This document shows, in pieces, positions 22,317-31,901 of a stretch of DNA of 64,000 bases (position 1 is its first letter; the number at the start of each line of letters is the position of its first letter). The DNA is from Sphingomonas_R arantia (GTDB lineage Bacteria > Pseudomonadota > Alphaproteobacteria > Sphingomonadales > Sphingomonadaceae): the NCBI RefSeq assembly GCF_042682045.1, contig NZ_JBHUGS010000001.1:1116001-1180000 (forward strand), given 5' to 3'. The notes under the pieces were generated by a model. It was not told where the DNA came from. It did not search any database and saw only the letters and a program-made list of their open reading frames with translations. A program made the position numbers and the translations under genes.

Positions 22317-25085
22317 GTGATCAGTCAGTCCAACCGGCTTCGCGCCGGTCGCATGTCCATGCGCGCTTTCCTTGCCGCGGGTTGCGCGTTCGTCGCGGCC
22401 CCGGTCGCCGCGCAGGTCGTGCCGACCGAAGCCGCCGCGGACCTGCCCGCCAGTTCGGTGGCGGAGGCGGAGGCCGATGCGATCGTCGTGACCGGCACCC
22501 GTCCGATCGCGGAGTCCGAAGCGTCCGCGCTGGCGATCCAGAAGGCGTCGCCGTCGCTGGTGAGCGTCGTGGCATCGGACGCGGTGGGGCGCCTGCCCGA
22601 CCAGAATATCGCGCAGGCGGTCAGCCGGCTGCCGGGCGTGGCGGTGCAGCGCGACCAGGGCCAGGCGCGCTACATCAACCTGCGCGGCGCGCCGATCAAC
22701 TGGACGACTTTGTCGTTCGACGGGATCAACGTGGTGAGCCCGGAAGGTCGCGACGCGCGGTTCGATTCGATCCCGTCGGCGATCGCGTCGCAGATCATCG
22801 TGCGCAAGGCGGTGACGCCGGACATGACGGGCGAGACGATCGCCGGCAATGTCGACATCGTCACGCGGTCGGCGTTCGACTACAAGGGCTTCCACGTCGC
22901 GGGCAAGGCCGGCGCGGGCTATGTCGAGCTGGGCGATACGGTCGAATATGACAGCTCGCTGGTGCTGGCCAACCGCTGGAACACCGGGATCGGCGAGATC
23001 GGCCTGCTGGTGTCGGGCAGCTATTACCAGCGCGGCATGGTGACCGACAATTTCGAGACCGATTGGGAGCAGGTGTCGCAGGACCAGCGGCCGGGTGCGG
23101 CCGACCGGGTGTGGGCGCGCGAGACGGAGAACAAGCTGTACCGCCTGACGCGGCGCAACTATTCGACGTCGGGCAAGCTGGAATGGAAGCCGGACGACAA
23201 CAACCGGTTCTTCGTGTCGTCGATCTATTCCGCGTTCACGGATCACGAGCTGCGGTCGAACTACATCTTCGACCTGGACGACCAGCAGTCGCGGCTGTCC
23301 AATTCCTCCGCGTCCTGCGCGACGACCGGGTCCGCACCGCGCAGCCCGAACACGGGCTATGCCGACGTCTGCACCGGCAACACGCCGTTTCAGGGGACGG
23401 TGTACGGGGTCGACATCAACCAGCGCGTCAACGTGCGTGAGTTCAAGCAGTCGATCTTCACCAACACGATCGGTGGCGATCACGATCTGGACCGGTTGAA
23501 GGTGAAGTGGCGCGCGAACTATACCAAGTCGGTCGACGACCGGTCGGTGCCGTCGCAGCTGAACTACGACAGCCCAAGCCTTTCGACGAGCCGCCCGACC
23601 GTGGCGTACGACCTGACCGATCCGCAGCAATCCTATGTGACGCTGTACCGCACGGTGCTGAACCCGGACGGCACGTTCGGGCGCGGCGCGCAGGTGCAGC
23701 AGATCGAGGATTTCGCGCTGCCGCTGTCGAGCTTCACCTCGTTGCGGGCCAAGGACGTGACGCGCGCCTATACCGGCAAGCTGGACCTGACCTACAGCGC
23801 CGACCTGTTCGGCGGGGAGACCTTGTTCTCGGTCGGCGGGCAATATGATCGCCGCACGAAGGAAGCGAACGAGAGCCAGCTGACGCTGAATACCGCGGCG
23901 CAGTTCGCGGCGGCGGGGATCGACACGAACTTCAACGGGATCGCGATCGATGCGCCGTTCCGCGGCGAGATCCCGCTCGGCTACGACTTCAAGTATTTCG
24001 GCGAGGAGCGCGTGCTCGACCTGCTCGCCAAGGCGAAGTCGGTGGGGACGTTCGTTCCGCTGACCGCGAACTATTACAAGGTGCGCGAGGAGGTGTTCGC
24101 GGGTTACGCGATGGCGCTGACCAAGTTCGACTGGGGCAACATCATTGCCGGCGCGCGCGTCGAGCATATCCGCAACGACAGCGCGGCGACGCCGACGGTG
24201 GCGGGCGTGGTGACCGCTGTGGACGTGAAGAACAGCCAGACGCTGGTCTATCCCAGCCTGCACTTCAACTGGGACCTGGACCGGTCGAAGAAGGTCCGGC
24301 TGTCGTTCAACACCGGTGCCGCGCGGCCTGACTATGATCAGCTGCGTCCGAACTTCACGTTCAACGACGCGAACCAGACCGTGTCGGGCGGCAACCCGGA
24401 GGCGAAGCCGGAGAAGGCGCGCGGCGTGGACCTGTATTTCGAATGGTACACGCAGCCGCAGGGCTTCTTTTCGGCCGGCGTGTTCTACAAGGATGTCCGC
24501 GACGTCCTGTTCGACGATACGCGCACGTTCGGGCTGACGACGCTGAACAGCGGCGGTTTCGACCGGTGGCAGTATATCCTGTCGACGATCACCAATGGCG
24601 GCGACGGCTATATCTACGGCGCGGAAGGCGCGTTCCAGCAGCAACTGGAGCCGTTCACGGGCGATCTCGGCCTGCCCGACTGGATGGGCGGGTTCGGCAT
24701 CCAGGCGAACGCGACGTACAACAAGAGCGAAGCGACGACGCCGGACGGCGACAAGGTGATGTTCCCGGGCACGTCCAAGTTCGTGTACAATATCGGCGGA
24801 TATTACGAGAAATACGGCTTTTCGGCGCGCGTGAACTATCAGAAGCGGACTGCCTGGATCGATACGCTGGGCGCGGCGACGGACGGCGGCAACCAATATT
24901 GGGGCGACGACGACGAGCTCGACGCGTCGGCACGCTATGCGCTGACCCCGAATGTCGAGGTCTATGTCGACGGGTCGAACCTGTTGAACGGTCCGGGGCG
25001 GCGCTATGCCGGGATCAGCGCGCGGACGATCGAGCATGAGACGTTCGGGCGGCGGTACACCGGTGGCGTGCGGGTGAACTTCTGA
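22317..25085 (+). CDS. TonB-dependent receptor, probably for phytate or its products
   Basis: 922 residues from GTG at 22317 with AGGGGAT upstream; internal ATGs at 22353 and 22359 would also give a signal peptide (MRAFLAAGCAFVAAPVAAQ). After EADAIVVTGTRP (TonB-box region) comes a plug domain (VGRLPDQNIAQAVSRLPGV, VSPEGRDARFDSIP) and a long 22-strand barrel ending in an aromatic-rich RYTGGVRVNF terminus. Imports a bulky ligand across the outer membrane using TonB energy. It overlaps the phytase gene by one base (TGATG), so substrate specificity for phytate or inositol phosphates is inferred from neighbourhood. Confidence 0.92.
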   Translation: MISQSNRLRAGRMSMRAFLAAGCAFVAAPVAAQVVPTEAAADLPASSVAEAEADAIVVTGTRPIAESEASALAIQKASPSLVSVVASDAVGRLPDQNIAQAVSRLPGVAVQRDQGQARYINLRGAPINWTTLSFDGINVVSPEGRDARFDSIPSAIASQIIVRKAVTPDMTGETIAGNVDIVTRSAFDYKGFHVAGKAGAGYVELGDTVEYDSSLVLANRWNTGIGEIGLLVSGSYYQRGMVTDNFETDWEQVSQDQRPGAADRVWARETENKLYRLTRRNYSTSGKLEWKPDDNNRFFVSSIYSAFTDHELRSNYIFDLDDQQSRLSNSSASCATTGSAPRSPNTGYADVCTGNTPFQGTVYGVDINQRVNVREFKQSIFTNTIGGDHDLDRLKVKWRANYTKSVDDRSVPSQLNYDSPSLSTSRPTVAYDLTDPQQSYVTLYRTVLNPDGTFGRGAQVQQIEDFALPLSSFTSLRAKDVTRAYTGKLDLTYSADLFGGETLFSVGGQYDRRTKEANESQLTLNTAAQFAAAGIDTNFNGIAIDAPFRGEIPLGYDFKYFGEERVLDLLAKAKSVGTFVPLTANYYKVREEVFAGYAMALTKFDWGNIIAGARVEHIRNDSAATPTVAGVVTAVDVKNSQTLVYPSLHFNWDLDRSKKVRLSFNTGAARPDYDQLRPNFTFNDANQTVSGGNPEAKPEKARGVDLYFEWYTQPQGFFSAGVFYKDVRDVLFDDTRTFGLTTLNSGGFDRWQYILSTITNGGDGYIYGAEGAFQQQLEPFTGDLGLPDWMGGFGIQANATYNKSEATTPDGDKVMFPGTSKFVYNIGGYYEKYGFSARVNYQKRTAWIDTLGAATDGGNQYWGDDDELDASARYALTPNVEVYVDGSNLLNGPGRRYAGISARTIEHETFGRRYTGGVRVNF

Positions 25086-26137
25086 TGCGGATGGCGCCGT
25101 TGCTGGCGCTGATGATCGCGGGCTGCGCGGCGGTGCCGCCGGTGGCGCCGGGGCCGGTCGCGACGCCGGTGACGGCTGTGATCCAGGCGCGGGCGGAGAC
25201 CGACCCGGTCGGGACGGCGGACGATGCGGCGGACGATCCCGCGATCTGGCGCAACCCGGCGGACCCGGCGGCGAGCCTGATCGTGGCGACGGACAAGCGC
25301 GCCGGTTTGCATCTGTACGACCTGAAGGGGCGGCGGATCGCGTTCACGCCGTCCGCGCGGCTGAACAATGTCGACCTGCGCGACCGGGTGCGCATCGCGG
25401 GCGTGCCGGCGATCCTGGTGGCGGCGAGCGACCGGGCGGACGTGGCGAATGCGAAGATGGCGCTGTTCCGACTGGACAGCGTGGCGCGCAAACTGGTGCC
25501 GCTGGCGTCCGTGCCGGTCGGGCCGGGCGAGGCGTACGGCATGTGCCTGTGGCGGCGGGCGCGCGATGCGGTGTTGTTCGGGTTCGTGGTGATGAAGGAC
25601 GGGCGGATCGACCAGATGGCGTTCGATCTGACCGGTGCGGTGCCGACCGCGCGGCGGGTGCGGAGCATGAAGCTCGGCACGCAATCCGAGGGCTGCGTCG
25701 TCGATGACCGGACCGGGCGGCTGTACGTGTCCGAGGAGGATGTCGGGTTGTGGGCGTTCGATGCGGAGCCGACCGCACCCGTGACGCCGCAGCCGATCGG
25801 CCGGGTGGACGGCGCGACGTTGTTCGCCGATGCCGAGGGAATGGCGCTGGCGCCGCGCGGACGGAAGGGGGGATATCTGGTCGTGTCGAGCCAGGGCGAC
25901 AATGGCTATGCGCTGTACCGCCTGCCGGACATGCGGTTTGCCGGCCGGTTCAGGATCGGCGACGGCCGGGTGGACGGGACGTCGGAGACCGACGGGATCG
26001 ACCTCGTGACGGGCGATTTCGGGCCGGATTATCCCGGCGGGCTGCTGGTGGTGCAGGACGGCGACAACGCGCCGGCGACGCAGAACTTCAAGCTGAACGC
26101 ATGGGGGGACGTTCTGAAGGTGCTGAAGCTGCGCTGA
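25085..26137 (+). CDS. 3-phytase, beta-propeller type
   Basis: 350 residues. Lipoprotein signal with lipobox ALMIAGC (Cys14). The rest is a six-bladed beta-propeller phytase: DDAADDPAIW, VATDKRAGLHLYDLKG, EGCVVDDRTGRLYVSEED, DAEGMALAPRG, GYLVVSSQGDNGYALYR, SETDGIDLV, GLLVVQDGDN. These acidic motifs bind the calcium ions and phosphates. Releases phosphate from phytate at the cell surface. Co-translated with the receptor and probably PhoB-controlled. Confidence 0.95.
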   Translation: MRMAPLLALMIAGCAAVPPVAPGPVATPVTAVIQARAETDPVGTADDAADDPAIWRNPADPAASLIVATDKRAGLHLYDLKGRRIAFTPSARLNNVDLRDRVRIAGVPAILVAASDRADVANAKMALFRLDSVARKLVPLASVPVGPGEAYGMCLWRRARDAVLFGFVVMKDGRIDQMAFDLTGAVPTARRVRSMKLGTQSEGCVVDDRTGRLYVSEEDVGLWAFDAEPTAPVTPQPIGRVDGATLFADAEGMALAPRGRKGGYLVVSSQGDNGYALYRLPDMRFAGRFRIGDGRVDGTSETDGIDLVTGDFGPDYPGGLLVVQDGDNAPATQNFKLNAWGDVLKVLKLR

Positions 26138-26226
26138 AGCAGCGGGCGCCTGGCGCGCGGTTGTGGATGCGTTAAGGAGATCGGGGCTAGACCGTTCGCG
26201 TCTCCTGCAAACGGAATTCCATCGAC

Positions 26227-28041
26227 GTGCCGCTGAACCGCTTCAGACCCATCGTCCATCTGGGACCGATCGTCGTGGCGGTGCTGTATTTCTGTGTCGC
26301 ATGGCTCGCGCTCGACCTGACCGGGGGGATCGACGGGATCGCCACCGTGTGGCCGCCGAGCGGGATCCTGCTCGCCGCGCTGTTGATGACCAAGCGCGGG
26401 CGGGTGCCTTATTACATCGCGGCGGCGGCGGTGGGCAGCGTGGCGGCCAACCTGACGGCGGATGCCGGCCCGGTCGAAGCGATCATCCTGACCGTCGCGA
26501 ACATGGCGGAATCGACGCTGGCCTGGTGGTTGCTGCGCGGGCGGCGGGAACCGCAGCCGGGGTTCACCCAACCGGCGGAGATCGCCCGGTTCTGTACCGC
26601 GGCGGTGATTGCGGCGGCGGCAAGTGCCTGCACGGCCTCGATCGGGACGCTGCTTTCCGGTGGGCCGCAGTTCGCGCTGTCGTGGTTCCTGACCGACCTG
26701 CTCGGCATGCTGCTCGTCACGCCGCTGATCCTGATGGCGTCGGACGCGGTGCGGAGCCGCAACCCGGACATCATCGTCCGGTGGCGCGATCTGGTGCTGC
26801 TGCTAGGACTGGTCACGGTCGTGACGACGGGCGTGTTCATGCAGTCGGGCTATCCCGTGCTGTTCCTGCCGCTGGTCGCGTTGCTGGCCGCGACGTTCTG
26901 GCTGGGGCCGATCGGCGCGGCGGCGGGTGTGCTGATCATGGCGGCGATCGGGACCGCGCTGACCGCGGACGGGCAGGGGCCGATCATGCTGGTCCACCGC
27001 GATCCCGGCCGGATGGCGCTGTTCCTGCAATTCTATTTGCTCGTGATGCTCGGCACGGCGTTGCCGCTGGCCGCACTGCTGGCGACGCGCAACCGGCTGA
27101 TCCGCGAAGTGGGGGAGAGCAACCGGCTGCTCCGCATGGCCGAACGCACCGCGCAGCTGGGCCATTGGAGCCTGGATGCGGTGCGCGAGAAGCTGATGTG
27201 GTCGCCGGAGGTGTTCCGGCTGTACGGACTGCCGGTGGGCGAGGTGCCGGGGCTGGACGGTGCGATCGCCGCCTATCATCCGGACGATCGCGCGCGGGTG
27301 TCCGCATTCATCGAGGCGCTGACGACGAGTGACGACCCGGACGGGAGCGAATTCGCGTTCGAGGCGCGGCTGGTCAACCCGGACGGGACGGTGCGGCATG
27401 TCGTGTCGCACGGCCATGCGGATCGAGCGCCGGACGGGACGCTGATCGCGTTGTTCGGCGTGGTGCAGGATGTGAGCGACCGGGTGCGCGCCGCCGAAGC
27501 GCTGGAGGCGGCGCGTGCCGCGGCGGAGAATGCGGCCGATACCGACCAGCTGACCGGGCTTGCCAGCCGGCGCCGCGCGCTGCGCGTGCTGGAGGAGGCG
27601 ATCGCGACCGCGCGGGACGGGAAGACGCCGCTGTCGGTCGCGATCTTCGACGTCGATCATTTCAAGCTGGTCAACGACCGCTACGGCCATCTGGTCGGGG
27701 ACGAGGTGCTGTGCCGCGTCGCGCAGGCGGCGGTCGGTGCGTCGCGCCACGATGATCTGGTCGGGCGGCTGGGGGGCGAGGAGTTCGTGCTGCTGCTGCC
27801 CGGGGCGGACGAGGCGACGGCGATGGCGGTGGCCGAACGCGTGCGCACGGCGATCGAGGCCAGCGACCGTGCGGTGGGGACGCGTTTCACCGACGATACG
27901 CCGCATGTGACGATCAGCATCGGTGTCGCGCGGCTGGACCGGGCGACCGATACATCCGCCACGCATCTGCTGAACCGTGCCGACCGCGCGCTGTACGAGG
28001 CGAAACGGTCCGGCCGGAACCGGATGCGGCTCGCCGCCTGA
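26227..28041 (+). CDS. MASE1-PAS-GGDEF diguanylate cyclase
   Basis: 604 residues from GTG at 26227. N-terminal MASE1 membrane-sensor domain of about eight helices (residues about 10-290, with GGIDGIATVWPPSGILLA), a PAS domain (about 300-415, HWSLDAVREKLMWSPEVFRLYG), a short coiled linker, and a GGDEF domain. The active site is intact, GGEEF at 516-520, and an inhibitory RxxD site (RHDD, 507-510) lies five residues ahead, so it should make cyclic-di-GMP under product feedback. It has no EAL domain. Separate from the phytase gene by 89 bases. Confidence 0.95.
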   Translation: MPLNRFRPIVHLGPIVVAVLYFCVAWLALDLTGGIDGIATVWPPSGILLAALLMTKRGRVPYYIAAAAVGSVAANLTADAGPVEAIILTVANMAESTLAWWLLRGRREPQPGFTQPAEIARFCTAAVIAAAASACTASIGTLLSGGPQFALSWFLTDLLGMLLVTPLILMASDAVRSRNPDIIVRWRDLVLLLGLVTVVTTGVFMQSGYPVLFLPLVALLAATFWLGPIGAAAGVLIMAAIGTALTADGQGPIMLVHRDPGRMALFLQFYLLVMLGTALPLAALLATRNRLIREVGESNRLLRMAERTAQLGHWSLDAVREKLMWSPEVFRLYGLPVGEVPGLDGAIAAYHPDDRARVSAFIEALTTSDDPDGSEFAFEARLVNPDGTVRHVVSHGHADRAPDGTLIALFGVVQDVSDRVRAAEALEAARAAAENAADTDQLTGLASRRRALRVLEEAIATARDGKTPLSVAIFDVDHFKLVNDRYGHLVGDEVLCRVAQAAVGASRHDDLVGRLGGEEFVLLLPGADEATAMAVAERVRTAIEASDRAVGTRFTDDTPHVTISIGVARLDRATDTSATHLLNRADRALYEAKRSGRNRMRLAA

Positions 28042-28064
28042 GGCCCGAAAGCGCCCGCACCGCC

Positions 28065-28093
28065 TTGCGCATGGAGCGGCCAACCGTTATTCG
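28065..28093 (+). promoter_or_regulatory. promoter candidate for the KGSADH-araD1-sugar dehydrogenase unit
   Basis: TTGCGC (28065-28070), 17 bases, TATTCG (28088-28093). Directly downstream (28096-28105) is TGTCCGACAA, matching 9 of 10 positions of a half-site of the operator found in the dgoK promoter (TGTATGACAA allowing the variable sixth base). Confidence 0.4.
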
Positions 28094-28126
28094 CATGTCC
28101 GACAAATTCATCGGATCGGAAATACC

Positions 28127-29701
28127 ATGATCAACGGCACTATCCTCGTGGGCGCCGCCGAACATGTCGGCGAGGCCACCTTCCGCGCGGTCGATCCGGC
28201 AACCGGCGCGACGCTGGATCCCGCCTTCGCCGAATCGGGCAAGGCCGAGATCGACGCGGCCTGCGCACTCGCCGCCGCCGCCTATCCGAGCTTTTCGGAA
28301 ACCGACCTGACGACGCGCGCTGCGTTCCTGGAAGCGATCGCCGACAACATCGTGGCGATCGGCGACGACCTGATCGTGCGCGCGATGGCCGAGAGCGGCC
28401 TGCCGCGCGTCCGGCTTGAGGGTGAGCGCGGGCGCACCGTCGGCCAGCTGAAGCTGTTCGCCAATGTGGTGCGCGCGGGTGATTTCCTGGACGTGACGAT
28501 CGACCCGGCGATGCCGGACCGTGCGCCGTTGCCGCGACCCGACATGCGCCGCCGCAACATTGCGCTCGGCCCGGTCGTGGTGTTCGGCGCGAGCAACTTC
28601 CCGCTCGCTTTCTCCACCGCCGGCGGCGACACCGCATCCGCGCTGGCCGCCGGTTGTCCGGTCGTCGTGAAGGGTCATCCCGCCCACCCCGGCACGGGCG
28701 AGCTGGTCGCGCGCGCGATCCAGAAGGCGGTCGCGGACTGCGGCCTGCACGAGGGCGTGTTCTCGTTCCTGCCCGGCACGACGCATGAGCTGGGCGGCGG
28801 GCTGGTCGCCGATCCGCGGATTGCGGCGGTCGGGTTCACCGGGTCGCGCGGCGGTGGGCTTGCGCTCGTCAAGATCGCGGCCGAGCGGGCCGTGCCGATC
28901 CCGGTCTATGCCGAGATGAGCAGCATCAACCCGGTCGTGCTGCTGCCCGCCGCCCTTGCGGCACGCGGTGCAGTGATAGCGCCGGCGTTCGTCCAGTCGC
29001 TGACGATGGGTGCGGGGCAGTTCTGCACCAATCCGGGTCTGGTGCTGGCGATCGCGGGTCCCGAGCTGGACGCGTTCGCGGCCGAGGCCGGCAAGGTGTT
29101 GTCGGACGCAAAGCCGGTCCAGATGCTGACCCCCGGCATTCACGCCAGCTTCGAACAGGGCGTCGCCGCACTGGAGAAGCATGACGCGGTCACCGTGGTC
29201 GCACGCGGTTGCGTCGGCGACGGCGTGAACCAGGCGCGTGGCGCGATCTTCCGCACCGACGCGGCGCAGTTCATCGCCGATGCGGCGCTGGGTCATGAAG
29301 TGTTCGGGTCGTCCGCGATCATCGTGGCATGCCGCGACGAGGCCGAGATCGCGCAGGTCATCGGGGGTCTGGAAGGCCAGTTGACCGCCACGATCCAGCA
29401 TGATGCGGGCGACGAGGCGATGGCCGCGACGCTTGTGCCGCTGCTCGCCGCCAAGGTCGGCCGCGTGCTTGCCAATGGCTGGCCCACGGGCGTCGAAGTG
29501 TCGCACACGATGGTCCATGGCGGGCCGTTCCCGGCGACGTCGGACGGCCGCACGACATCGGTCGGCGCGCTGGCGATCGACCGCTTCCTGCGGCCGGTCT
29601 GCTACCAGTCGCTGCCGGAGGCGCTGCTGCCGCCGGTGCTGCGCGATGCCAATCCGTGGGGCGTTGCGCGCCGCATGGACGGGAAAATGACCCCGGCCTG
29701 A
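28127..29701 (+). CDS. 2,5-dioxovalerate (alpha-ketoglutarate semialdehyde) dehydrogenase
   Basis: 524 residues from ATG at 28127. NADP-linked aldehyde dehydrogenase of the ketoglutarate-semialdehyde type, oxidising the C5 semialdehyde to 2-oxoglutarate. Motifs: VVVFGASNFPLAFSTAGGDT in the Rossmann region, VVKGHPAHPGTG, GFTGSRGGGLALVKIA, YAEMSSINPVVLLP with the general-base Glu, and MGAGQFCTNPGLVL with the catalytic Cys. Family members end the oxidative L-arabinose/D-xylose pathway. Followed by an AraD1-type protein and a sugar 1-dehydrogenase. Confidence 0.93.
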   Translation: MINGTILVGAAEHVGEATFRAVDPATGATLDPAFAESGKAEIDAACALAAAAYPSFSETDLTTRAAFLEAIADNIVAIGDDLIVRAMAESGLPRVRLEGERGRTVGQLKLFANVVRAGDFLDVTIDPAMPDRAPLPRPDMRRRNIALGPVVVFGASNFPLAFSTAGGDTASALAAGCPVVVKGHPAHPGTGELVARAIQKAVADCGLHEGVFSFLPGTTHELGGGLVADPRIAAVGFTGSRGGGLALVKIAAERAVPIPVYAEMSSINPVVLLPAALAARGAVIAPAFVQSLTMGAGQFCTNPGLVLAIAGPELDAFAAEAGKVLSDAKPVQMLTPGIHASFEQGVAALEKHDAVTVVARGCVGDGVNQARGAIFRTDAAQFIADAALGHEVFGSSAIIVACRDEAEIAQVIGGLEGQLTATIQHDAGDEAMAATLVPLLAAKVGRVLANGWPTGVEVSHTMVHGGPFPATSDGRTTSVGALAIDRFLRPVCYQSLPEALLPPVLRDANPWGVARRMDGKMTPA

Positions 29702-29712
29702 TCCGGGTCCGG

Positions 29713-29744
29713 CGGGGCGGACCGGCATTGGTCGGGCCGCCCCG
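29713..29744 (+). other. intercistronic hairpin
   Basis: CGGGGCGG / CCGCCCCG with an inner ACC/GGT pair lies in the 81-base gap between the semialdehyde dehydrogenase and araD1-like genes. No T-run follows; likely an mRNA processing or stability element. Confidence 0.4.
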
Positions 29745-29782
29745 TACGCATGACGACGATACAAGATGAACGGGAGAGAATG

Positions 29783-30763
29783 ATGCGTCTGTCGCTGGTG
29801 CAATATCAGGATGGCGCCGGGCGCGCCGTGGCCGCGATCCGCGACGATGGCGTTGCGCGGATCGTGCCGGGTGCGCAGTCGGTGCAGGCGCTGGCGCTGG
29901 CCGCGATCGCGGCGGGGCAGGGCCTGGCCGATGCGGTCGCCGCGGCGGGCACGGGCGATGTCGTTGATCTGAATGCGGTAACGCTGCTGCCGCCGATTGA
30001 TCATGACGATCCGGCGCATCTGGCGATGACCGGCACGGGCCTGACGCATCTCGGGTCCGCCGAGGGGCGCGACGCGATGCACCGCGCGGCGAAAGTCGAT
30101 GCGGCGCCGACCGATTCGATGAAAATGTTCCTGATGGGGGTCGAGGGCGGCAAGCCCGCGGCCGGGGCCGACGGCGTGCAGCCGGAATGGTTCTACAAGG
30201 GCGACGGGACGCAGCTGGTCGCGCCCGGTGCGCCGCTGACGTCGCCGGCGTTCGCGCTGGATGCGGGCGAGGAGCCGGAGATCGCCGGCATCTACCTGAT
30301 CGACGACGCAGGCACGCCGGTGCGGCTGGGCTTCGCACTGGGCAACGAGTTTTCGGACCATGTGACCGAGCGCGGCAATTATCTGTGGCTGGCGCATTCG
30401 AAGCTGCGCCCCGCGGCGCTGGGGCCGGAGCTGCTGGTCGGCGATCTGCCGGCCGATGTGCGCGGCACGAGCCGGATCGTGCGCGACGGCGCGACGGTAT
30501 GGGAGAAGCCGTTCCTGTCGGGCGAGGCGAACATGTCGCACAGCATCGCCAACCTGGAACAGCATCACTTCAAATATGGCCTGTTCCGGCGGCCGGGCGA
30601 CGTGCATGTTCACTTCTTCGGCACCGCGACACTGTCGTTCGCCGAGGGTGTGCAGACGCAGGCCGGCGATGTGTTCGAGATCGAGGCCGCACCGTTCACG
30701 CTGCCGGTGCGCAACCCGATCGTGGTCGCTGAAGCAACGCCCGTCACCGTGAAGGTGCTCTGA
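29783..30763 (+). CDS. AraD1/GguC family protein (FAH fold)
   Basis: 326 residues from the second of two adjacent ATGs (29780, 29783); GGGAG at 29772-29776 spaces better with 29783. Members of the AraD1/GguC branch of the fumarylacetoacetase superfamily are linked to L-arabinose and D-galactose use; the proposed role is conversion of 2-keto-3-deoxy-L-arabonate to ketoglutarate semialdehyde. Metal-site-like segments: ALGNEFSDHVTERGNY, HSKLRPAALGPELLVG, and SHSIANLEQHHFKYGLFRR near the end. The neighbour order supports this: the next enzyme in the chain is the upstream dehydrogenase. Confidence 0.8.
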   Translation: MRLSLVQYQDGAGRAVAAIRDDGVARIVPGAQSVQALALAAIAAGQGLADAVAAAGTGDVVDLNAVTLLPPIDHDDPAHLAMTGTGLTHLGSAEGRDAMHRAAKVDAAPTDSMKMFLMGVEGGKPAAGADGVQPEWFYKGDGTQLVAPGAPLTSPAFALDAGEEPEIAGIYLIDDAGTPVRLGFALGNEFSDHVTERGNYLWLAHSKLRPAALGPELLVGDLPADVRGTSRIVRDGATVWEKPFLSGEANMSHSIANLEQHHFKYGLFRRPGDVHVHFFGTATLSFAEGVQTQAGDVFEIEAAPFTLPVRNPIVVAEATPVTVKVL

Positions 30764-30764
30764 C

Positions 30765-31688
30765 ATGGCGATCCGGATCGGTATCGTCGGGCTCGGCAAG
30801 ATCGCGCGCGACCAGCATGTGCCGGTGATCGAAGCGTCGCCGGACTTCACGCTGGCGGCGGTGGCGAGCCGCAGCGGCGGGTTGCCCGACCTGCCTTATT
30901 ATAGCGACATCGGCGACATGCTGGCGGGGGACGACGCGCTCGACGCGGTTGCACTCTGCCAGCCGCCGCAGGTGCGGTACGACGCGGCGCGCGCCGCGAT
31001 CCTGGCGGGCAAGCATGTGTTCCTGGAAAAGCCGCCCGGCGCGACGCTGAGCGAGGTCAAGTCGCTGGCGGACCTGGCGCAGGCGCACGGCGTGACGTTG
31101 TTCGCCAGCTGGCATTCGCGCTACGCATCCGGCGTGGCGGCGGCGAAGGCGTGGCTTGCGGAGCGGACGATCCGGTCGGTCGCGGTCGAGTGGAAGGAGG
31201 ATGTCCGCGTGTGGCATCCGGGGCAGGCGTGGATCTGGGAACCGGGCGGCCTCGGCGTGTTCGATCCGGGCATCAACGCGATGTCGATCGTGACGCACAT
31301 CATGCCGCGGCCGTTCTTCCTGCTGGACGGGACGCTGTCGTTTCCGGCGAACCGTGGTGCGCCGATCGCGGCGGACCTGACGTTCCGTGACGACAGCGGC
31401 GTGCCGATCACCGCGGCGTTCGACTGGCGCCAGACGGGGCCGCAGACCTGGGATATCAGCGTCGACACCGTCGACGGGGCGCTGGTGCTGTCGAAGGGCG
31501 GCAGCGTGCTGACGATCGCCGGCGAGCTGCAGGAGACCGCGCCGGAAGCGGAGTATCGCGGGCTTTACGACCGGTTTGCCGGACTGGTGGCGCGTGGCGA
31601 GAGCGACGTGGATGTAAGCCCGTTGCGGCATGTGGCCGACGCCTATCTGCGCGGGGCGCGGGTGGTGGTGGAGCCTTTCGAGGACTGA
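30765..31688 (+). CDS. Gfo/Idh/MocA sugar 1-dehydrogenase (L-arabinose / D-galactose)
   Basis: 307 residues, starting one base after the araD1 stop. N-terminal Rossmann motif RIGIVGLGKIARDQHVPVIEA and VFLEKPPGATLSEVKSLADLA with the catalytic Lys; WKEDVRVWHPGQAWIWEPGGLGVFDPGINA is the substrate region, and is very like the Azospirillum L-arabinose and Pseudomonas D-galactose 1-dehydrogenases. Oxidises the sugar at C1 to the lactone using NAD(P). The two sugars differ only at C5/C6, so both are likely substrates. Confidence 0.88.
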   Translation: MAIRIGIVGLGKIARDQHVPVIEASPDFTLAAVASRSGGLPDLPYYSDIGDMLAGDDALDAVALCQPPQVRYDAARAAILAGKHVFLEKPPGATLSEVKSLADLAQAHGVTLFASWHSRYASGVAAAKAWLAERTIRSVAVEWKEDVRVWHPGQAWIWEPGGLGVFDPGINAMSIVTHIMPRPFFLLDGTLSFPANRGAPIAADLTFRDDSGVPITAAFDWRQTGPQTWDISVDTVDGALVLSKGGSVLTIAGELQETAPEAEYRGLYDRFAGLVARGESDVDVSPLRHVADAYLRGARVVVEPFED

Positions 31689-31800
31689 GGGTGATGTGGC
31701 GGCCCGTCGGTCTGGCGTTTGGGTCGGCCGGCGGGTTGCCTGTCTCCTGACGGGGTGGCGCAGTTCGGTCGCGTCTTGGCCTGTCGGTTTTGGTTCACCT

Positions 31801-31833
31801 GACGGAGATCCCGGCTTTCTCCGGGATGACGGG
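31801..31833. repeat. palindromic repeat family B, copy 1
   Basis: GAGATCCCGGCTTTCTCCGG then GATGACGGG. It lies in the 287-base gap between the sugar dehydrogenase and the dgoK promoter, which holds no gene. Related copies: 40090-40117 (inverted), 40147-40178, 63420-63450. Confidence 0.85.
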
Positions 31834-31901
31834 TTTGGGGAAGGGGGGCGGCAAGTGCGCCGGACGTCTGGCTCCCGTCGTCAGAGACAGCCCGCCGGCG
31901 T

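Noticed and set aside
22353..22361. TonB receptor start at ATG 22353 or 22359 instead of GTG 22317.
   Set aside because: Possible but not preferred: AGGGGAT is well spaced for GTG 22317 and no clear site precedes the later ATGs. The mature protein is the same.
26227..28041. The diguanylate cyclase as part of the phytase operon.
   Set aside because: There is an 89-base gap, with no overlap or shared signal. It is most likely a separate unit.
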